From Neisseriaceae bacterium (GTDB lineage Bacteria; Pseudomonadota; Gammaproteobacteria; Burkholderiales; Chromobacteriaceae), in contig JAIXTB010000219.1 in assembly GCA_027484385.1 (NCBI GenBank), forward strand, positions 1 to 36,575: DNA of 36,575 nt, given 5' to 3'. A model generated the notes under the pieces. That model was not told where the DNA came from and did no database searches. It saw only the letters and a list, made by a program, of their open reading frames with translations. Below, in pieces: positions 18,646 through 31,779 of this stretch. Numbering within the stretch: the first letter of the stretch is position 1; every line of letters begins with the position of its first letter. A program made the position numbers and the translations under genes.

Positions 18646-19347
18646 TTAGTTCTGGGCAGGAGTGATTATTTCAAGTACCTGCACGGTATCGCCCTGTACG
18701 GCAAAGCGCACGTCGCAGTGGGCAAGACGGATGCCGTAGATCCGTGCCGGGTCGTCCTGGTAGGCGGGGCGCGGGTCTTGTGCCAGTACCTCGTCTATCA
18801 GCCCGAGTAGCCAGGGTGGTGCCAGCTGCCAGGCTTGCAGATCCGCGCGGGCTTTGGGCTGCCACTGCACGGCCAGTAGCGGGGGAGGGCCATCGACAAA
18901 GCCGCCGCGGGCATCCGGTTTGGCTTCCACAAAGGGGATGTACGGCTTGATGTCCAGTACCGGCGTGCCGTCCAGCAGGTCGGCACCGGCCAGGTGCAGG
19001 GTGACACCTTGTTGCGTATCGATACTTTTGAGCTCGACCAGCGACAGGCCCAAGCCGTTTGGCCGGTGTGTGGCGCGGCTGGCAAATACGCCTACTTTGC
19101 TATTGCCGCCCAGCCGTGGCGGGCGCACCAGCGGCTGCCAGCCGCGGGCCAGGGTTTCGTGAAAGACAAAGGTCAGCCACACGTGCGAAAACGCCTCCAG
19201 GCCGCGTACGCAGTCGGGCTGGTTGTAAGGCGGCAGCAGGGTGAGGCTAACCGGGGCCGAGGGCGCCAACGCCGGCTGGCGCGGGATGCCGAATTTTTCC
19301 TGATACGGCGAGCTGATCAGGCCAATGGGGTGCAGAGTGTAGTGCAT
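18646..19347 (-). CDS. trmO: tRNA (adenine(37)-N6)-methyltransferase TrmO (TsaA/YaeB)
   Basis: HPIGLISSPYQEKFGIPRQP, FASRATHRPNGLGLS, DGTPVLDIKPYIPF motifs. ATG 19347 is preferred because the track start 19377 lies inside a hairpin. Confidence 0.93.
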   Translation of the reverse strand: MHYTLHPIGLISSPYQEKFGIPRQPALAPSAPVSLTLLPPYNQPDCVRGLEAFSHVWLTFVFHETLARGWQPLVRPPRLGGNSKVGVFASRATHRPNGLGLSLVELKSIDTQQGVTLHLAGADLLDGTPVLDIKPYIPFVEAKPDARGGFVDGPPPLLAVQWQPKARADLQAWQLAPPWLLGLIDEVLAQDPRPAYQDDPARIYGIRLAHCDVRFAVQGDTVQVLEIITPAQN

Positions 19348-19364
19348 GCCCCGATTGTAGCGAA

Positions 19365-19376
19365 AGGTTGGCCGCA
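19365..19376 (+). repeat. AGGTTGGCCGCA 12-mer (left arm of hairpin)
   Basis: Exact match, intergenic. Confidence 0.9.
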
Positions 19377-19382
19377 CGGGCG

Positions 19383-19394
19383 TGCGGCCAACCT
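19383..19394 (-). repeat. AGGTTGGCCGCA 12-mer (right arm of hairpin)
   Basis: Exact match on - strand, intergenic. Confidence 0.9.
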
Positions 19395-19417
19395 TGGGCG
19401 GGACGGGCCAGGAGAGG

Positions 19418-20167
19418 TTAGCCCGCGAAGTGACGCTGATGGCGCATGTCCAGACGGCTCATCGGCAGCAGCATGAAGAAATCGGCGCAGTTGAAGTCCG
19501 GGTCCCATGCCGGCTCCCCGCACACCCAGGCGCCGGCGCGCAGATAGCCCTTGATCAGCGGGGGCACGGGTACCTGGCTGTCGTCTTGTACCTCGCCCAG
19601 CGGCAAGGGCAGGTGCGGAGTGACGCGCCACTCGGCTGGCGACAGGTTTTTGCTTTCCAGCAGGCGGTACAGGCTCACTGCCTGGTGGCCGCCATCGGCC
19701 AGGCTCACGCTGGCGCAACCGGCCAGATACTGGCCACCGTGCTGGCGCACGTAGTCGGCCAAGCCGGCCCACAGCAGGGCGATGACGGCACCACGGCGGT
19801 AATCTTTGTGTACGCAGGAGCGGCCGATTTCGATGATATGGTCGCGGATACCGGCCAGGCGGCTCATGTCGAATTCGTGCTCTGAGTACAGGCTGGGCAG
19901 CTGGCGCGCTTTGTGTGGCGGCAGCATGCGGTAGGTACCCACTACCTTGCCTGTGGTGTTGTCTTCCACAATCAGGTGGTCGCAATACGGGTCGTATTCG
20001 TCACGGTCTATCCCTTCGGCAGCAGAGGCCAGGCTGGCCCCCATTTCCTGGGCAAATACCTGATAACGCAACTTTTGTGCGCGACGGATATCCTTGGCGC
20101 TATGCGCCACACGCACACTCAGCTTGCTGGCAGGGGCCAGCAGAGCGGTTTCGAGACCTTGCTGCAT
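19418..20167 (-). CDS. GNAT-family acyltransferase (OlsB-like / N-acyl amino acid synthase type)
   Basis: LRYQVFAQEMGA, YDPYCDHLIVEDNTTGKVVGTYRML, EIGRSCVHKDYRRG, KGYLRAGAWVCGEPAWDPDFNCADFFMLL. ATG 20167 is preferred to the track start 20359. Confidence 0.85.
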   Translation of the reverse strand: MQQGLETALLAPASKLSVRVAHSAKDIRRAQKLRYQVFAQEMGASLASAAEGIDRDEYDPYCDHLIVEDNTTGKVVGTYRMLPPHKARQLPSLYSEHEFDMSRLAGIRDHIIEIGRSCVHKDYRRGAVIALLWAGLADYVRQHGGQYLAGCASVSLADGGHQAVSLYRLLESKNLSPAEWRVTPHLPLPLGEVQDDSQVPVPPLIKGYLRAGAWVCGEPAWDPDFNCADFFMLLPMSRLDMRHQRHFAG

Positions 20168-20364
20168 CGTGCACTCCGGGTAGAGGTAGTACCACCATGC
20201 TATGCAGCCAGTTTGACAGCGCCGTGACGCCGGCATGGCATGATGATGACGGTCTTTTGAAACCCGCATGACAAGCAGGGTGATTAAAATCAACGACTTA
20301 TAAAGTATGCGCTTTTGGCGTACAATAGCCGGTTTTGTTTGACCGATCTTTTCGCACAATACCT

Positions 20365-22257
20365 ATGATCTATCCCACGACCTTTGACGTAATCGTAGTA
20401 GGCGGTGGCCACGCTGGCACCGAGGCCGCCTTGGCCGCTGCACGCATGGGCTGCCAGACCCTGCTGCTCACGCACAACATCGAAACCCTGGGCCAGATGT
20501 CGTGCAACCCGTCTATTGGCGGTATCGGTAAAGGTCATCTGGTGAAAGAGGTGGACGCGCTGGGTGGTGCTATGGCGCTGGCGACCGATATCGGTGGCAT
20601 CCAGTTCCGCACGCTCAACGCCAGCAAAGGTCCGGCCGTACGTGCTACCCGCGCCCAGGCCGACCGCGTGCTGTATAAGGCGGCCATTCGCGAGATGCTG
20701 GAAAACCAGCCCAACCTGATGTTGTTCCAGCAGCCGGTGGATGATTTGCTGATCGAGGGCGACCGCGTAGCCGGTGCCATCACCGCCATCGGCATTACCT
20801 TCCGCGCCAAGACCGTGGTGTTGACGGCCGGTACCTTCCTGTCCGGCAAGATCCACGTCGGGCTGGAAAACTACACCGGCGGCCGCGCTGGCGACCAGGC
20901 AGCCTCCACGCTGGGCGAACGCCTGCGCGAGCTCAGCCTGCCGGTAGGCCGCCTGAAAACCGGTACCCCGCCGCGCATCGATGGCCGCACCATCGACTTT
21001 TCGGTGATGGAAGCCCAGCCGGGCGATACCCCCGAGCCGGTATTCTCCTACCGCGGCAGCCGCGCCATGCACCCCAAGCAGCTGCCATGCTGGATTACTC
21101 ATACCAATCAGCAAACCCACGACATCATCCGCAGCGGTTTTGACCGCAGCCCGATGTTTACCGGCGTGATCGAAGGCGTGGGCCCGCGCTACTGCCCGTC
21201 CATCGAAGACAAGATCAACCGCTTTGCCGACAAGGAAAGCCACCAGATCTTCTTGGAGCCGGAAGGCCTCACCACGCACGAGTACTACCCTAACGGTATC
21301 TCTACCAGCCTGCCGTTCGACATCCAGCTGGCTGCTGTGCGCTCCATGCGTGGCCTGGAAAACGCCCACATCCTGCGCCCCGGCTATGCCATCGAGTACG
21401 ACTACTTCGACCCGCGTGGCCTGAAATCCTCGCTGGAGACCAAAGCCATTCATGGCCTGTTCTTTGCCGGCCAGATCAACGGCACCACCGGCTACGAAGA
21501 AGCCGCCGCGCAGGGCCTGCTGGCGGGCCTGAACGCCGGCCTGTACGCTCGCGAGCAGGACGCCTGGTGCCCACGCCGCGATGAAGCCTACCTGGGCGTA
21601 CTGGTGGACGACCTCACCACACTGGGCGTGTCCGAGCCGTACCGCATGTTTACCAGCCGCGCCGAGTTCCGCCTGCAGCTGCGCGAAGACAACGCCGACC
21701 TGCGCCTGACCGAGGTTGGCCGCAAGCTGGGCCTGATCGGCGATGCGCAGTGGGACGCCTTCTGCCGCAAGCGTGACGCGGTAGAAGCAGAAAAGCAGCG
21801 CCTCACCAGCACCTGGGTGCAACCAGGCAAACTGCAGCCGGGCGAAGACGAAGCCATCGTCGGCCAGAAGCTGGCGCGTGAATACACCCTGGCCGACCTG
21901 CTGCGCCGCCCCAACGTGGCCTACGCCGAGCTGATGAAGCTATCGCTGGCAGGGGAGGGCGTGCAAGATGACGTGGTGGCCGAGCAGGTGGAAATCCAGA
22001 TCAAATATCAAGGCTACATCGACCGCCAGAACGAAGAAGTGGCCAAGCGTGAACAGCTGGACGACGTAAAGCTGCCGCTGGATATCGACTACGCGCTGGT
22101 AAAAGGCCTGTCGAAGGAAGTGTCGCAAAAGCTGAACCAGCACCGCCCGGAAACCCTGGGCCAGGCCTCGCGCATCCAGGGCATTACGCCTGCCGCCGTC
22201 GCCTTGCTGCTGGTGCACCTGAAACGCGGCTTTAGCGAAGCACGCAGCGCAGGTTAA
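20365..22257 (+). CDS. mnmG: tRNA uridine-5-carboxymethylaminomethyl modification enzyme MnmG (GidA)
   Basis: [66 protein letters not shown] motifs. Confidence 0.98.
   Translation: MIYPTTFDVIVVGGGHAGTEAALAAARMGCQTLLLTHNIETLGQMSCNPSIGGIGKGHLVKEVDALGGAMALATDIGGIQFRTLNASKGPAVRATRAQADRVLYKAAIREMLENQPNLMLFQQPVDDLLIEGDRVAGAITAIGITFRAKTVVLTAGTFLSGKIHVGLENYTGGRAGDQAASTLGERLRELSLPVGRLKTGTPPRIDGRTIDFSVMEAQPGDTPEPVFSYRGSRAMHPKQLPCWITHTNQQTHDIIRSGFDRSPMFTGVIEGVGPRYCPSIEDKINRFADKESHQIFLEPEGLTTHEYYPNGISTSLPFDIQLAAVRSMRGLENAHILRPGYAIEYDYFDPRGLKSSLETKAIHGLFFAGQINGTTGYEEAAAQGLLAGLNAGLYAREQDAWCPRRDEAYLGVLVDDLTTLGVSEPYRMFTSRAEFRLQLREDNADLRLTEVGRKLGLIGDAQWDAFCRKRDAVEAEKQRLTSTWVQPGKLQPGEDEAIVGQKLAREYTLADLLRRPNVAYAELMKLSLAGEGVQDDVVAEQVEIQIKYQGYIDRQNEEVAKREQLDDVKLPLDIDYALVKGLSKEVSQKLNQHRPETLGQASRIQGITPAAVALLLVHLKRGFSEARSAG
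21713..21724 (+). repeat. AGGTTGGCCGCA 12-mer
   Basis: Exact match within mnmG. Confidence 0.9.
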
Positions 22258-22274
22258 GGCGCTTTTTGTTGCAC

Positions 22275-22312
22275 TGCGCTCCGGGGTAGCCACTTCGGGG
22301 CGCATTTGTTTT
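22275..22312 (+). terminator. Probable terminator after mnmG
   Basis: TGCGCTCCG...CGGGGCGCA stem with one G-U pair, followed by TTTGTTTTT. Confidence 0.5.
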
Positions 22313-22360
22313 TGATACCCGTTACAATCGGGTCAACTTACACACCTTATTCCGAACATC

Positions 22361-22990
22361 ATGACGCATCGCGCAGAACTCACCCAGGGCCTGGCCGCTA
22401 TCGGCCTGGATTTGTCCGACGCACAAATCGATTTGCTGGAAGGCTATCTGGGCCTGCTGGCCAAGTGGAACCAGACCTACAACCTCACCGCCATCCGCGA
22501 TAAAGACCGCATGGTGAGCTACCACTTGCTGGACAGTCTGACCCTGGTGCCGCAGCTGGCCGGTGGTACGCGCATGCTGGACGTGGGTTCGGGCGGCGGC
22601 ATGCCGGGCATCCCCACCGCGATTGCCCGCCCAGATCTGAAAGTGGTGGTGCTGGACGCCAACCACAAGAAAACCACCTTCCTGCGCCAGGCGGTGATCG
22701 AGCTGAAGCTGGATAACGTGGAAGTGATTACCGAGCGTGTAGAAGCCTACCAGCCGGCAGAAAAGTTCGACCGCATCACCAGCCGTGCCTTCTCCGAGCT
22801 GGCCGAGTTTGTGAAGCTGTCGCGCCACCTGTTGGCCGCAGACGGCCAGTTTGTCGCCATGAAAGGCGTTTACCCGTTTGAAGAAATCGCCCAGCTGCCG
22901 GCCGACTTTGCCGTGGCCGAGGTGAAAAAACTGGACGTGCCGGGGCTGGATGCCGAACAGCGCCACCTGGTACGCGTGGTAGCAAAATGA
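22361..22990 (+). CDS. rsmG: 16S rRNA (guanine527-N7)-methyltransferase RsmG
   Basis: WNQTYNLTAIRDKDRMVSYHLLDSL, MLDVGSGGGMPGIPTAI motifs; mnmG-rsmG-parAB order. Confidence 0.97.
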   Translation: MTHRAELTQGLAAIGLDLSDAQIDLLEGYLGLLAKWNQTYNLTAIRDKDRMVSYHLLDSLTLVPQLAGGTRMLDVGSGGGMPGIPTAIARPDLKVVVLDANHKKTTFLRQAVIELKLDNVEVITERVEAYQPAEKFDRITSRAFSELAEFVKLSRHLLAADGQFVAMKGVYPFEEIAQLPADFAVAEVKKLDVPGLDAEQRHLVRVVAK

Positions 22991-23778
22991 CAGCGCGTAT
23001 CATCGCTGTGGCTAACCAGAAGGGCGGGGTGGGTAAAACCACTACCGTCGTGAACCTGGCAGCCAGCTTGGTAGAACAGGGCCGGCGTGTACTGATTGTT
23101 GACCTGGACCCGCAAGGCAACGCCACCATGGGCAGCGGCATCGACAAGAATGCTTTGCAAAAGTCGGTGTACCACGTGTTGATGGGCGAGCACAGCATTG
23201 AAGAAGTGCGCCAGCCAGCCAAAGAGGGTGGCTACGACGTGCTGCCGGCCAATCGCGATCTGTCCGCCGCCGAAATCGAGCTGGTGCAAGAGCTGGCACG
23301 CGAGGCGCGGCTGAAAAATGCGCTGGAGCTGGTGTCCGCCGACTACGACTACGTGCTGATAGACAGCCCGCCGTCGCTGAACCTGCTGACCCTGAACGGC
23401 TTGGTGGCCGCGCAGGGCGTATTGATCCCCATGGTGTGCGAATACTATGCGCTGGAAGGGCTGACCGACTTGGTGAATACCCTGCGCAAAGTGCGTGCGG
23501 CGGTAAATCCGCGTATCGAAATCATGGGCCTGCTGCGTACCATGTTCGATGCACGCAGCAACCTGTCGCAGCAAGTGTCCGAGCAGCTGGCGCGCCACTT
23601 TGGCGGCAAGGTCTTCGACACCGTCGTGCCGCGTAACATCCGCCTGGCCGAGGCGCCTAGCCACGGCTTGCCCGGCATCGTGTATGACCGTGCCGCCCGC
23701 GGCTCGCAAGCCTACCTTACTCTGGCGGCCGAGCTGATCGCCCGCCTCGAACCGCAAACCGCAAGTACCGAGCAATAA
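22987..23778 (+). CDS. parA: Chromosome partitioning ATPase ParA (Soj)
   Basis: NQKGGVGKTTTVVNLAASL Walker motif, DLDPQGNATMGSG. Confidence 0.98.
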   Translation: MTARIIAVANQKGGVGKTTTVVNLAASLVEQGRRVLIVDLDPQGNATMGSGIDKNALQKSVYHVLMGEHSIEEVRQPAKEGGYDVLPANRDLSAAEIELVQELAREARLKNALELVSADYDYVLIDSPPSLNLLTLNGLVAAQGVLIPMVCEYYALEGLTDLVNTLRKVRAAVNPRIEIMGLLRTMFDARSNLSQQVSEQLARHFGGKVFDTVVPRNIRLAEAPSHGLPGIVYDRAARGSQAYLTLAAELIARLEPQTASTEQ

Positions 23779-23779
23779 T

Positions 23780-24640
23780 ATGGCCAAACTCAAAGGACTC
23801 GGGCGTGGCCTGGACGCGCTCCTCTCCACCGTCGAATCAGACAACGAACGCCTGACCACCCTGCCAGTCAGCAGCATCCGTCCGGGCAAATACCAGCCGC
23901 GCAGCCATATGGACGAAACCGCACTGGCAGAGTTGGCCGCATCCATCCGCTCCCAGGGTTTGATCCAGCCCATCGTAGTGCGCGAAATCGGCTTGGGTGA
24001 CTACGAACTGATCGCCGGCGAACGCCGCTGGCGCGCCAGCCAGCTGGCCGGGCTCACCGACATCCCTGCTGTGGTGCGCAGCGTAGCCGACCAGTCGGCA
24101 CTGGCCATGGGCCTGATCGAGAATATTCAGCGCCAGCAGCTGGACCCGCTGGAAGAGGCCAAGGGCATCAAGCGCCTGATCGAGGAGTTCGGCCTGACGC
24201 ACGAAGGGGCTGCCGAGGCGCTGGGCCGCTCGCGTAGCGCCATCAGCAACCTGTTGCGCTTGCTGGCGCTGCCAGCGCCGCTGCAAACCATGCTGCATGA
24301 AGGTCAGCTGGAAATGGGCCATGCCCGCGCCTTGCTCCCGCTGCCGGTGCTGCAGCAAATGGCACTGGCCCAGGCGGTGGTGGCCGAGCAGCTTTCCGTG
24401 CGTGAAGTCGAGCAGCGTGTACACGCCCTGGCCGAACCCAAAGTTGGCCGCAAAGCCGCTGCGGCAGCGCCGCGGGATGCCGATATCGAACGCCTGGCAG
24501 GCATGCTGTCTGATAAGCTCGGCATGAGTGTCAGCTTCCGTCATGGCAGCAAGGGCAAAGGCAAGGTCATCATTGATTATGCAAGTCTGGACGAGCTGGA
24601 CGGGCTGCTGGAAAAACTGCAAGCAAAATCAACTGGCTGA
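23780..24640 (+). CDS. parB: Chromosome partitioning protein ParB (Spo0J)
   Basis: LGRGLDALLS, ELIAGERRWRAS, LIENIQRQQLDPLEEA, LGRSRSAISNLLRLL motifs. Confidence 0.98.
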   Translation: MAKLKGLGRGLDALLSTVESDNERLTTLPVSSIRPGKYQPRSHMDETALAELAASIRSQGLIQPIVVREIGLGDYELIAGERRWRASQLAGLTDIPAVVRSVADQSALAMGLIENIQRQQLDPLEEAKGIKRLIEEFGLTHEGAAEALGRSRSAISNLLRLLALPAPLQTMLHEGQLEMGHARALLPLPVLQQMALAQAVVAEQLSVREVEQRVHALAEPKVGRKAAAAAPRDADIERLAGMLSDKLGMSVSFRHGSKGKGKVIIDYASLDELDGLLEKLQAKSTG

Positions 24641-24730
24641 GCGGGTAGTGACGATTATCCAGACGACTTAACGAAGTTGACGCTTTCGTCACCCCAAGCC
24701 TATAATCGACCGATTTTTTAAGTGCCGTAC

Positions 24731-25093
24731 ATGAATAATCCGGACGCAAAACGCGTAATACGCCTGCAGGTCAGACTGACGCTGCTGGCTGTGGTAGCCA
24801 GTGTGGTGATTGCTGGACCTGCGCTGAATGTACCGGTGTCGGCACTCATAGGCGGGCTATGTGCCATCTTGCCGGCACTGGCTTATGTGCACATCGCCGG
24901 GGCGGTAAACAGGGTTTCTCCTGCAGAATTGATGCGGGCGCATTACAAGGCAGAAGCAGTCAAGTTTGTGCTGACACTTTTGTTATTTGGTGGTGCTCTC
25001 GCTTTTTTCAAGGATTTGTCGGTGGCGGGTCTGTTTGGCGGCTACATAGCAGCCACTTCCGCTTACTGGTTCGGGCTTCTGATTAAAAATTGA
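24731..25093 (+). CDS. atpI: ATP synthase subunit I
   Basis: Small four-helix membrane protein directly upstream of atpB; ATG 24731 (GTG 24722 is an alternative). Confidence 0.88.
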   Translation: MNNPDAKRVIRLQVRLTLLAVVASVVIAGPALNVPVSALIGGLCAILPALAYVHIAGAVNRVSPAELMRAHYKAEAVKFVLTLLLFGGALAFFKDLSVAGLFGGYIAATSAYWFGLLIKN

Positions 25094-25915
<822 letters not shown>

Positions 25916-25978
25916 TTTTTAGCAGTTTTTTCGTACCTTTTCTCAAACCATCCTTGCATTAGTCTTTAGGAGATTTAA

Positions 25979-26266
<288 letters not shown>

Positions 26267-26316
26267 TTTTTAAGCGAAAACGGTTGTTGTCGTAACCACA
26301 CTGGAGGAAAACAAGC

Positions 26317-26787
26317 GTGGAATTCAACGTAACACTACTGGGCCAGGCGATCACTTTCGCTATCCTGGTATGGTTCACCATGAAGTTTGTTTGGCCTCCG
26401 CTTACCAACATGATGGAAGAGCGTGCCAAGCGTATTGCTGATGGCTTGGCCGCTGCAGAACGTGGCAAGCAGGATCTGGAAGCAGCTGAAAAGCGTGTTG
26501 CTGACGAACTTCGTCAGGCTAAACAACAAGCTACCGAGCTGATCCTGGCCGCTGAAAAGCGCGCCAACCAGATCGTGGAAGAGGCTAAGGATGCCGCTCG
26601 CACCGAAGGTGCCAAGCTGGTAACCGAAGCCAAATCCCAGATCGATCAGGAAGTGTTGCGTGCCAAGGAAGCCCTGCGCGAGCAGGTAGCTGGTCTGGCC
26701 GTAGCCGGCGCAGAGAAAATCCTGCGTAAAGAGATCGACGCTGCGAAGCACGCTGATCTGTTAGCCTCCATCAAAGCGGAGTTTTAA
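26317..26787 (+). CDS. atpF: F0F1 ATP synthase subunit b
   Basis: Single N-terminal TM ([16 protein letters not shown]) then a charged coiled coil; GTG start; operon order. Confidence 0.97.
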   Translation: MEFNVTLLGQAITFAILVWFTMKFVWPPLTNMMEERAKRIADGLAAAERGKQDLEAAEKRVADELRQAKQQATELILAAEKRANQIVEEAKDAARTEGAKLVTEAKSQIDQEVLRAKEALREQVAGLAVAGAEKILRKEIDAAKHADLLASIKAEF

Positions 26788-26794
26788 TTAACTC

Positions 26795-27331
26795 ATGGCA
26801 GAACTCATTACCGTAGCAAGGCCCTATGCCGAAGCGGTATACAGCCTTGCCACCGAGCAGCAGTCTCAAGCCAAGTGGTCTGACGCGCTCGCGTGGCTGG
26901 CTGCCATGGTGGCGAACCCGGACGTGACGCAAGTCGTCACGAACCCGAAACATACCGCGCAAGAGATTGAGGCGTTGTTTTTGGACGTACTGGGCGACAA
27001 GGCCAATGATGACATCAAACAGTTCATCGTTACCCTTATCGAAAACCGTCGTCTGACGCTGCTGCCTGAAATTGCCGAACAGTTTGAAGCCCTCAAGGCC
27101 CGTGCCGAAGGTGTGCTGGACGCTCAAGTAGAGTCCGCCTACCCGATGGACGAAAGCCAGCAAGCCGACCTGATCGCCACGCTTACCAAGAAGTACGGCA
27201 AAACCGTACGGATTGAAGTGCGTGTTGTCCCCGAGCTGATCGGTGGCCTGCGAGTACTGGTTGGTGACGACGTGATTGATGCGTCGGTGAGCGGCAAGCT
27301 GCAGGCAATGGCAGCAAGCCTCAAGAATTAG
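26795..27331 (+). CDS. atpH: F0F1 ATP synthase subunit delta
   Basis: [13 protein letters not shown]-terminus and [31 protein letters not shown]-terminus. Confidence 0.97.
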   Translation: MAELITVARPYAEAVYSLATEQQSQAKWSDALAWLAAMVANPDVTQVVTNPKHTAQEIEALFLDVLGDKANDDIKQFIVTLIENRRLTLLPEIAEQFEALKARAEGVLDAQVESAYPMDESQQADLIATLTKKYGKTVRIEVRVVPELIGGLRVLVGDDVIDASVSGKLQAMAASLKN

Positions 27332-27339
27332 GAGAGATC

Positions 27340-28881
27340 ATGCAGTTGAACCCCTCTGAAATCAGCGATCTGATCAAGGCGAAGATTCAGAACCTGGCTG
27401 AAGGTGCCGAGACCCGTACCAAAGGTACTGTGATCTCCGTTACCGACGGTATCGTTCGTATCCATGGCCTGACAGACGTGATGCAGGGTGAAATGCTCGA
27501 GTTCTCGGGCAACACCTTTGGCCTGGCCATGAACCTGGAGCGTGACTCCGTAGGTGCCGTGATCCTGGGCGAGTACGAGCACATCTCCGAAGGTCAGGAA
27601 GTGAAGTGTACCGGTCGCATTCTGGAAGTGCCGGTAGGTCGCGAACTGGTTGGCCGCGTGGTAAACGCGCTGGGTCAGCCGATCGATGGCAAAGGCCCGA
27701 TCAACGCGTCCAAAACTTCCCCGATCGAAAAGATTGCTCCGGGCGTTATTGCCCGTCAATCCGTTTCGCAGCCAATGCAAACCGGCCTGAAGTCCATCGA
27801 CTCCATGGTACCGGTTGGCCGCGGCCAGCGTGAACTGATCATTGGCGACCGTCAGACTGGTAAAACCGCTGTGGCACTGGATGCCATCGTGAACCAGAAA
27901 GGCACCGGCGTTGTCTGCATCTACGTAGCCGTAGGTCAGAAAGCGTCGTCCATCGCCAACGTAGTGCGCAAGCTGGAAGAGCACGGCGCAATGGGTCACA
28001 CCATTGTGGTTGCTGCTACTGCTTCCGAAGCAGCTGCACTGCAGTTCATCGCACCGTACTCCGGCTGCGCCATGGGCGAATTCTTCCGCGATATCGGTGA
28101 AGATGCACTGATCGTTTATGACGATCTGTCCAAACAAGCCGTAGCCTACCGTCAGATCTCCCTGCTGCTGCGCCGCCCACCGGGCCGCGAAGCTTACCCG
28201 GGCGACGTTTTCTACCTGCACTCCCGTCTGCTGGAACGCGCTTCCCGCATCAACGAAGACGAAGTAGAAAAACTGACTGGTGGCGCTGTGAAAGGCAAAA
28301 CCGGTTCGCTGACTGCTCTGCCAATCATCGAAACCCAAGCTGGTGACGTTTCCGCGTTCGTTCCGACCAACGTAATTTCCATTACCGACGGTCAGATCTT
28401 CCTGGAAACCGACCTGTTCAACGCTGGTATCCGTCCTGCTATTAACGCAGGTATTTCGGTATCCCGCGTGGGTGGCGCTGCACAAACCAAGGTCATCAAG
28501 AAACTGGGCGGTGGTATCCGTCTGGCTCTGGCCCAGTACCGCGAACTGGCTGCGTTCTCGCAGTTTGCTTCCGATCTGGACGAGGCGACCCGCAAGCAGC
28601 TGCAACACGGTGAAGTGGTTACCGAGCTGATGAAGCAGAAACAGTTCTCGACCCTGTCTACCGCCGAAATGGCGCTGACCCTGTGGTCCGTGAACAAGGG
28701 TTACTACGAAGACGTACCGGTTAAGAAAGCCCTGGCTTTCGAAGCAGCGTTCCTGGCTTACGTTCGCGCTAATCACGCCGACGTGCTGACCGCTACCGAC
28801 GCTTCTGGTGATCTGTCTGCCGACAACGAAAAAGTACTGGCCAAGGCGATCGAATCGTTCAAGGCTGGCTACAGCTTCTAA
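27340..28881 (+). CDS. atpA: F0F1 ATP synthase subunit alpha
   Basis: [52 protein letters not shown]. Confidence 0.99.
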   Translation: MQLNPSEISDLIKAKIQNLAEGAETRTKGTVISVTDGIVRIHGLTDVMQGEMLEFSGNTFGLAMNLERDSVGAVILGEYEHISEGQEVKCTGRILEVPVGRELVGRVVNALGQPIDGKGPINASKTSPIEKIAPGVIARQSVSQPMQTGLKSIDSMVPVGRGQRELIIGDRQTGKTAVALDAIVNQKGTGVVCIYVAVGQKASSIANVVRKLEEHGAMGHTIVVAATASEAAALQFIAPYSGCAMGEFFRDIGEDALIVYDDLSKQAVAYRQISLLLRRPPGREAYPGDVFYLHSRLLERASRINEDEVEKLTGGAVKGKTGSLTALPIIETQAGDVSAFVPTNVISITDGQIFLETDLFNAGIRPAINAGISVSRVGGAAQTKVIKKLGGGIRLALAQYRELAAFSQFASDLDEATRKQLQHGEVVTELMKQKQFSTLSTAEMALTLWSVNKGYYEDVPVKKALAFEAAFLAYVRANHADVLTATDASGDLSADNEKVLAKAIESFKAGYSF

Positions 28882-28924
28882 TCTGGGTCTTTCGGATACC
28901 TCGAGTTAAAGAAAGGTTCAGGAT

Positions 28925-29791
28925 ATGGCAGTCGGTAAAGAGATTCTCACCAAGATCCGAAGCGTGCAAAACACGCAGAAGATCACCCGCGCTATGCAAA
29001 TGGTGTCGACCTCCAAGATGCGCAAAACGCAAGAGCGTATGCGCGCTGCCCGTCCTTACGCCGAGAAGGTGCGCGCTGTCATGGCGCACCTGGCTTCGGC
29101 CAATACGGATCTGGAGCACCCACTGCTTGCCCGTCGCAGCGAAATCAAGCGCGCAGGCATTATTGTGGTTACCTCGGACAAGGGCTTGTGCGGTGGCTTG
29201 AACGCCAACGTTCTCAAGCGCTTCTATGCCAAGGTAAACACGCTGCAAGAGCAAGGCGTTGAAATTCAAGCCTGCGCTCTGGGCCAGAAAGGCCTGGCAG
29301 CCTGCCAGCGTGCCAAGCTGAACGTTGTGGCAAGTGCGGTTCATCTGGGCGATGTGCCCAAGATGGAAAAACTGATCGGCCCGCTTACAGTGCTGTTGAA
29401 ACAGTACGCTGAAGGCGAACTGGATGCGGTTTACATCGTGTACTCCCGCTTCATCAATACGATGAAACAGGAGCCGGCGCTGGAACAGTTGCTGCCTCTG
29501 ACCGAAGAGCACATGGTTGTCGAGCACGCCCACTCGTGGGATTACGTGTACGAACCAAGTGCACCGGAAGTCATGGAGTTCCTGGTGAAGCGTTATCTGG
29601 AATCTGTCGTGTATCAGGCTGTGGCCGAGAACATGGCGTCCGAACAAGCTGCCCGTATGGTAGCGATGAAGGCCGCAACAGATAACGCCGGTAATGCCAT
29701 CAAGCAACTGCGCCTTGTGTATAACAAGTCGCGTCAGGCAGCTATTACCAAAGAACTGTCTGAAATCGTGTCTGGTGCCGCTGCGGTATAA
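28925..29791 (+). CDS. atpG: F0F1 ATP synthase subunit gamma
   Basis: [43 protein letters not shown]. Confidence 0.98.
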   Translation: MAVGKEILTKIRSVQNTQKITRAMQMVSTSKMRKTQERMRAARPYAEKVRAVMAHLASANTDLEHPLLARRSEIKRAGIIVVTSDKGLCGGLNANVLKRFYAKVNTLQEQGVEIQACALGQKGLAACQRAKLNVVASAVHLGDVPKMEKLIGPLTVLLKQYAEGELDAVYIVYSRFINTMKQEPALEQLLPLTEEHMVVEHAHSWDYVYEPSAPEVMEFLVKRYLESVVYQAVAENMASEQAARMVAMKAATDNAGNAIKQLRLVYNKSRQAAITKELSEIVSGAAAV

Positions 29792-29824
29792 CCGTCGCAG
29801 GACTGTAAAAGTTTATTGAGTTAG

Positions 29825-31228
<1,404 letters not shown>

Positions 31229-31243
31229 TCAAGGAGACGGCTC

Positions 31244-31666
31244 ATGGCCAAGATGCATGTGGAAGTGGTCAGCACTGAACAGCTCATCTATTCCGGCGAA
31301 GCGGAGTTCCTCGTGGCTCCGGCGCAGGAAGGCGAGATCGGTGTTTACCCACGTCACGTGCCGCTTCTGACCCGTATCAAGCCTGGTGTACTGCGTTTGA
31401 CAGTGCCAGGCTCCAAGGACGAGGTACTGGTGGCGGTGTCGGGTGGCATGATGGAAGTGCAACCGACCCACATCACCGTTCTGGCTGATACGGCGATCCG
31501 CGGTGAGGATCTGGATGAAGCTCGCGCCAACGAGGCCAAACGTGCCGCTGAGGATGCCCTCAAGCACGCTTCCGACGACCTGGACACGGCAAAAGCCCAC
31601 GCAGCCCTGGCTGCAGCGATTGCCCAGCTCAAGGCGCTGGAATACCTCCGCAAGCGCGTGCACTAA
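31244..31666 (+). CDS. atpC: F0F1 ATP synthase subunit epsilon
   Basis: HVEVVSTEQLIYSGEAEFLVAPAQEGEIGVYPRHVPLLTRIKPG. Confidence 0.97.
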   Translation: MAKMHVEVVSTEQLIYSGEAEFLVAPAQEGEIGVYPRHVPLLTRIKPGVLRLTVPGSKDEVLVAVSGGMMEVQPTHITVLADTAIRGEDLDEARANEAKRAAEDALKHASDDLDTAKAHAALAAAIAQLKALEYLRKRVH

Positions 31667-31692
31667 GCGCACAACCGTGCGATGCAAGCTAC

Positions 31693-31720
31693 AGGCTGCC
31701 ACGAAAGTGGCAGCCTTTTT
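31693..31720 (+). terminator. Terminator of the atp operon
   Basis: AGGCTGCCAC-GAAA-GTGGCAGCCT + TTTT. Confidence 0.92.
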
Positions 31721-31779
31721 CATGCCCGCTTTAGGGCATAATAGTCACCTATCCAATACGAATTTCCGGGCATTTTTAT

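Larger units (their letters stand above)
19364..19395. terminator. Terminator-like hairpin made of two inverted AGGTTGGCCGCA motifs
   Basis: AAGGTTGGCCGCAC-GGGC-GTGCGGCCAACCTT, perfect 14-bp stem; on the minus strand it is followed by TTT, between the GNAT gene end and trmO. Confidence 0.85.

Noticed and set aside
20290-21822. Long minus-strand ORF (510 aa) antisense to mnmG
   Set aside because: Mirror-frame ORF of a GC-rich conserved gene; low-complexity His/Gln/Arg-rich translation with no recognisable family.
20365-24640. Search for parS sites (TGTTTCACGTGAAACA) near parAB
   Set aside because: No full or near-full match was seen by eye in the window.
27328-28776. 482-aa minus-strand ORF opposite atpA
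   Set aside because: Antisense shadow ORF of a strongly conserved gene.
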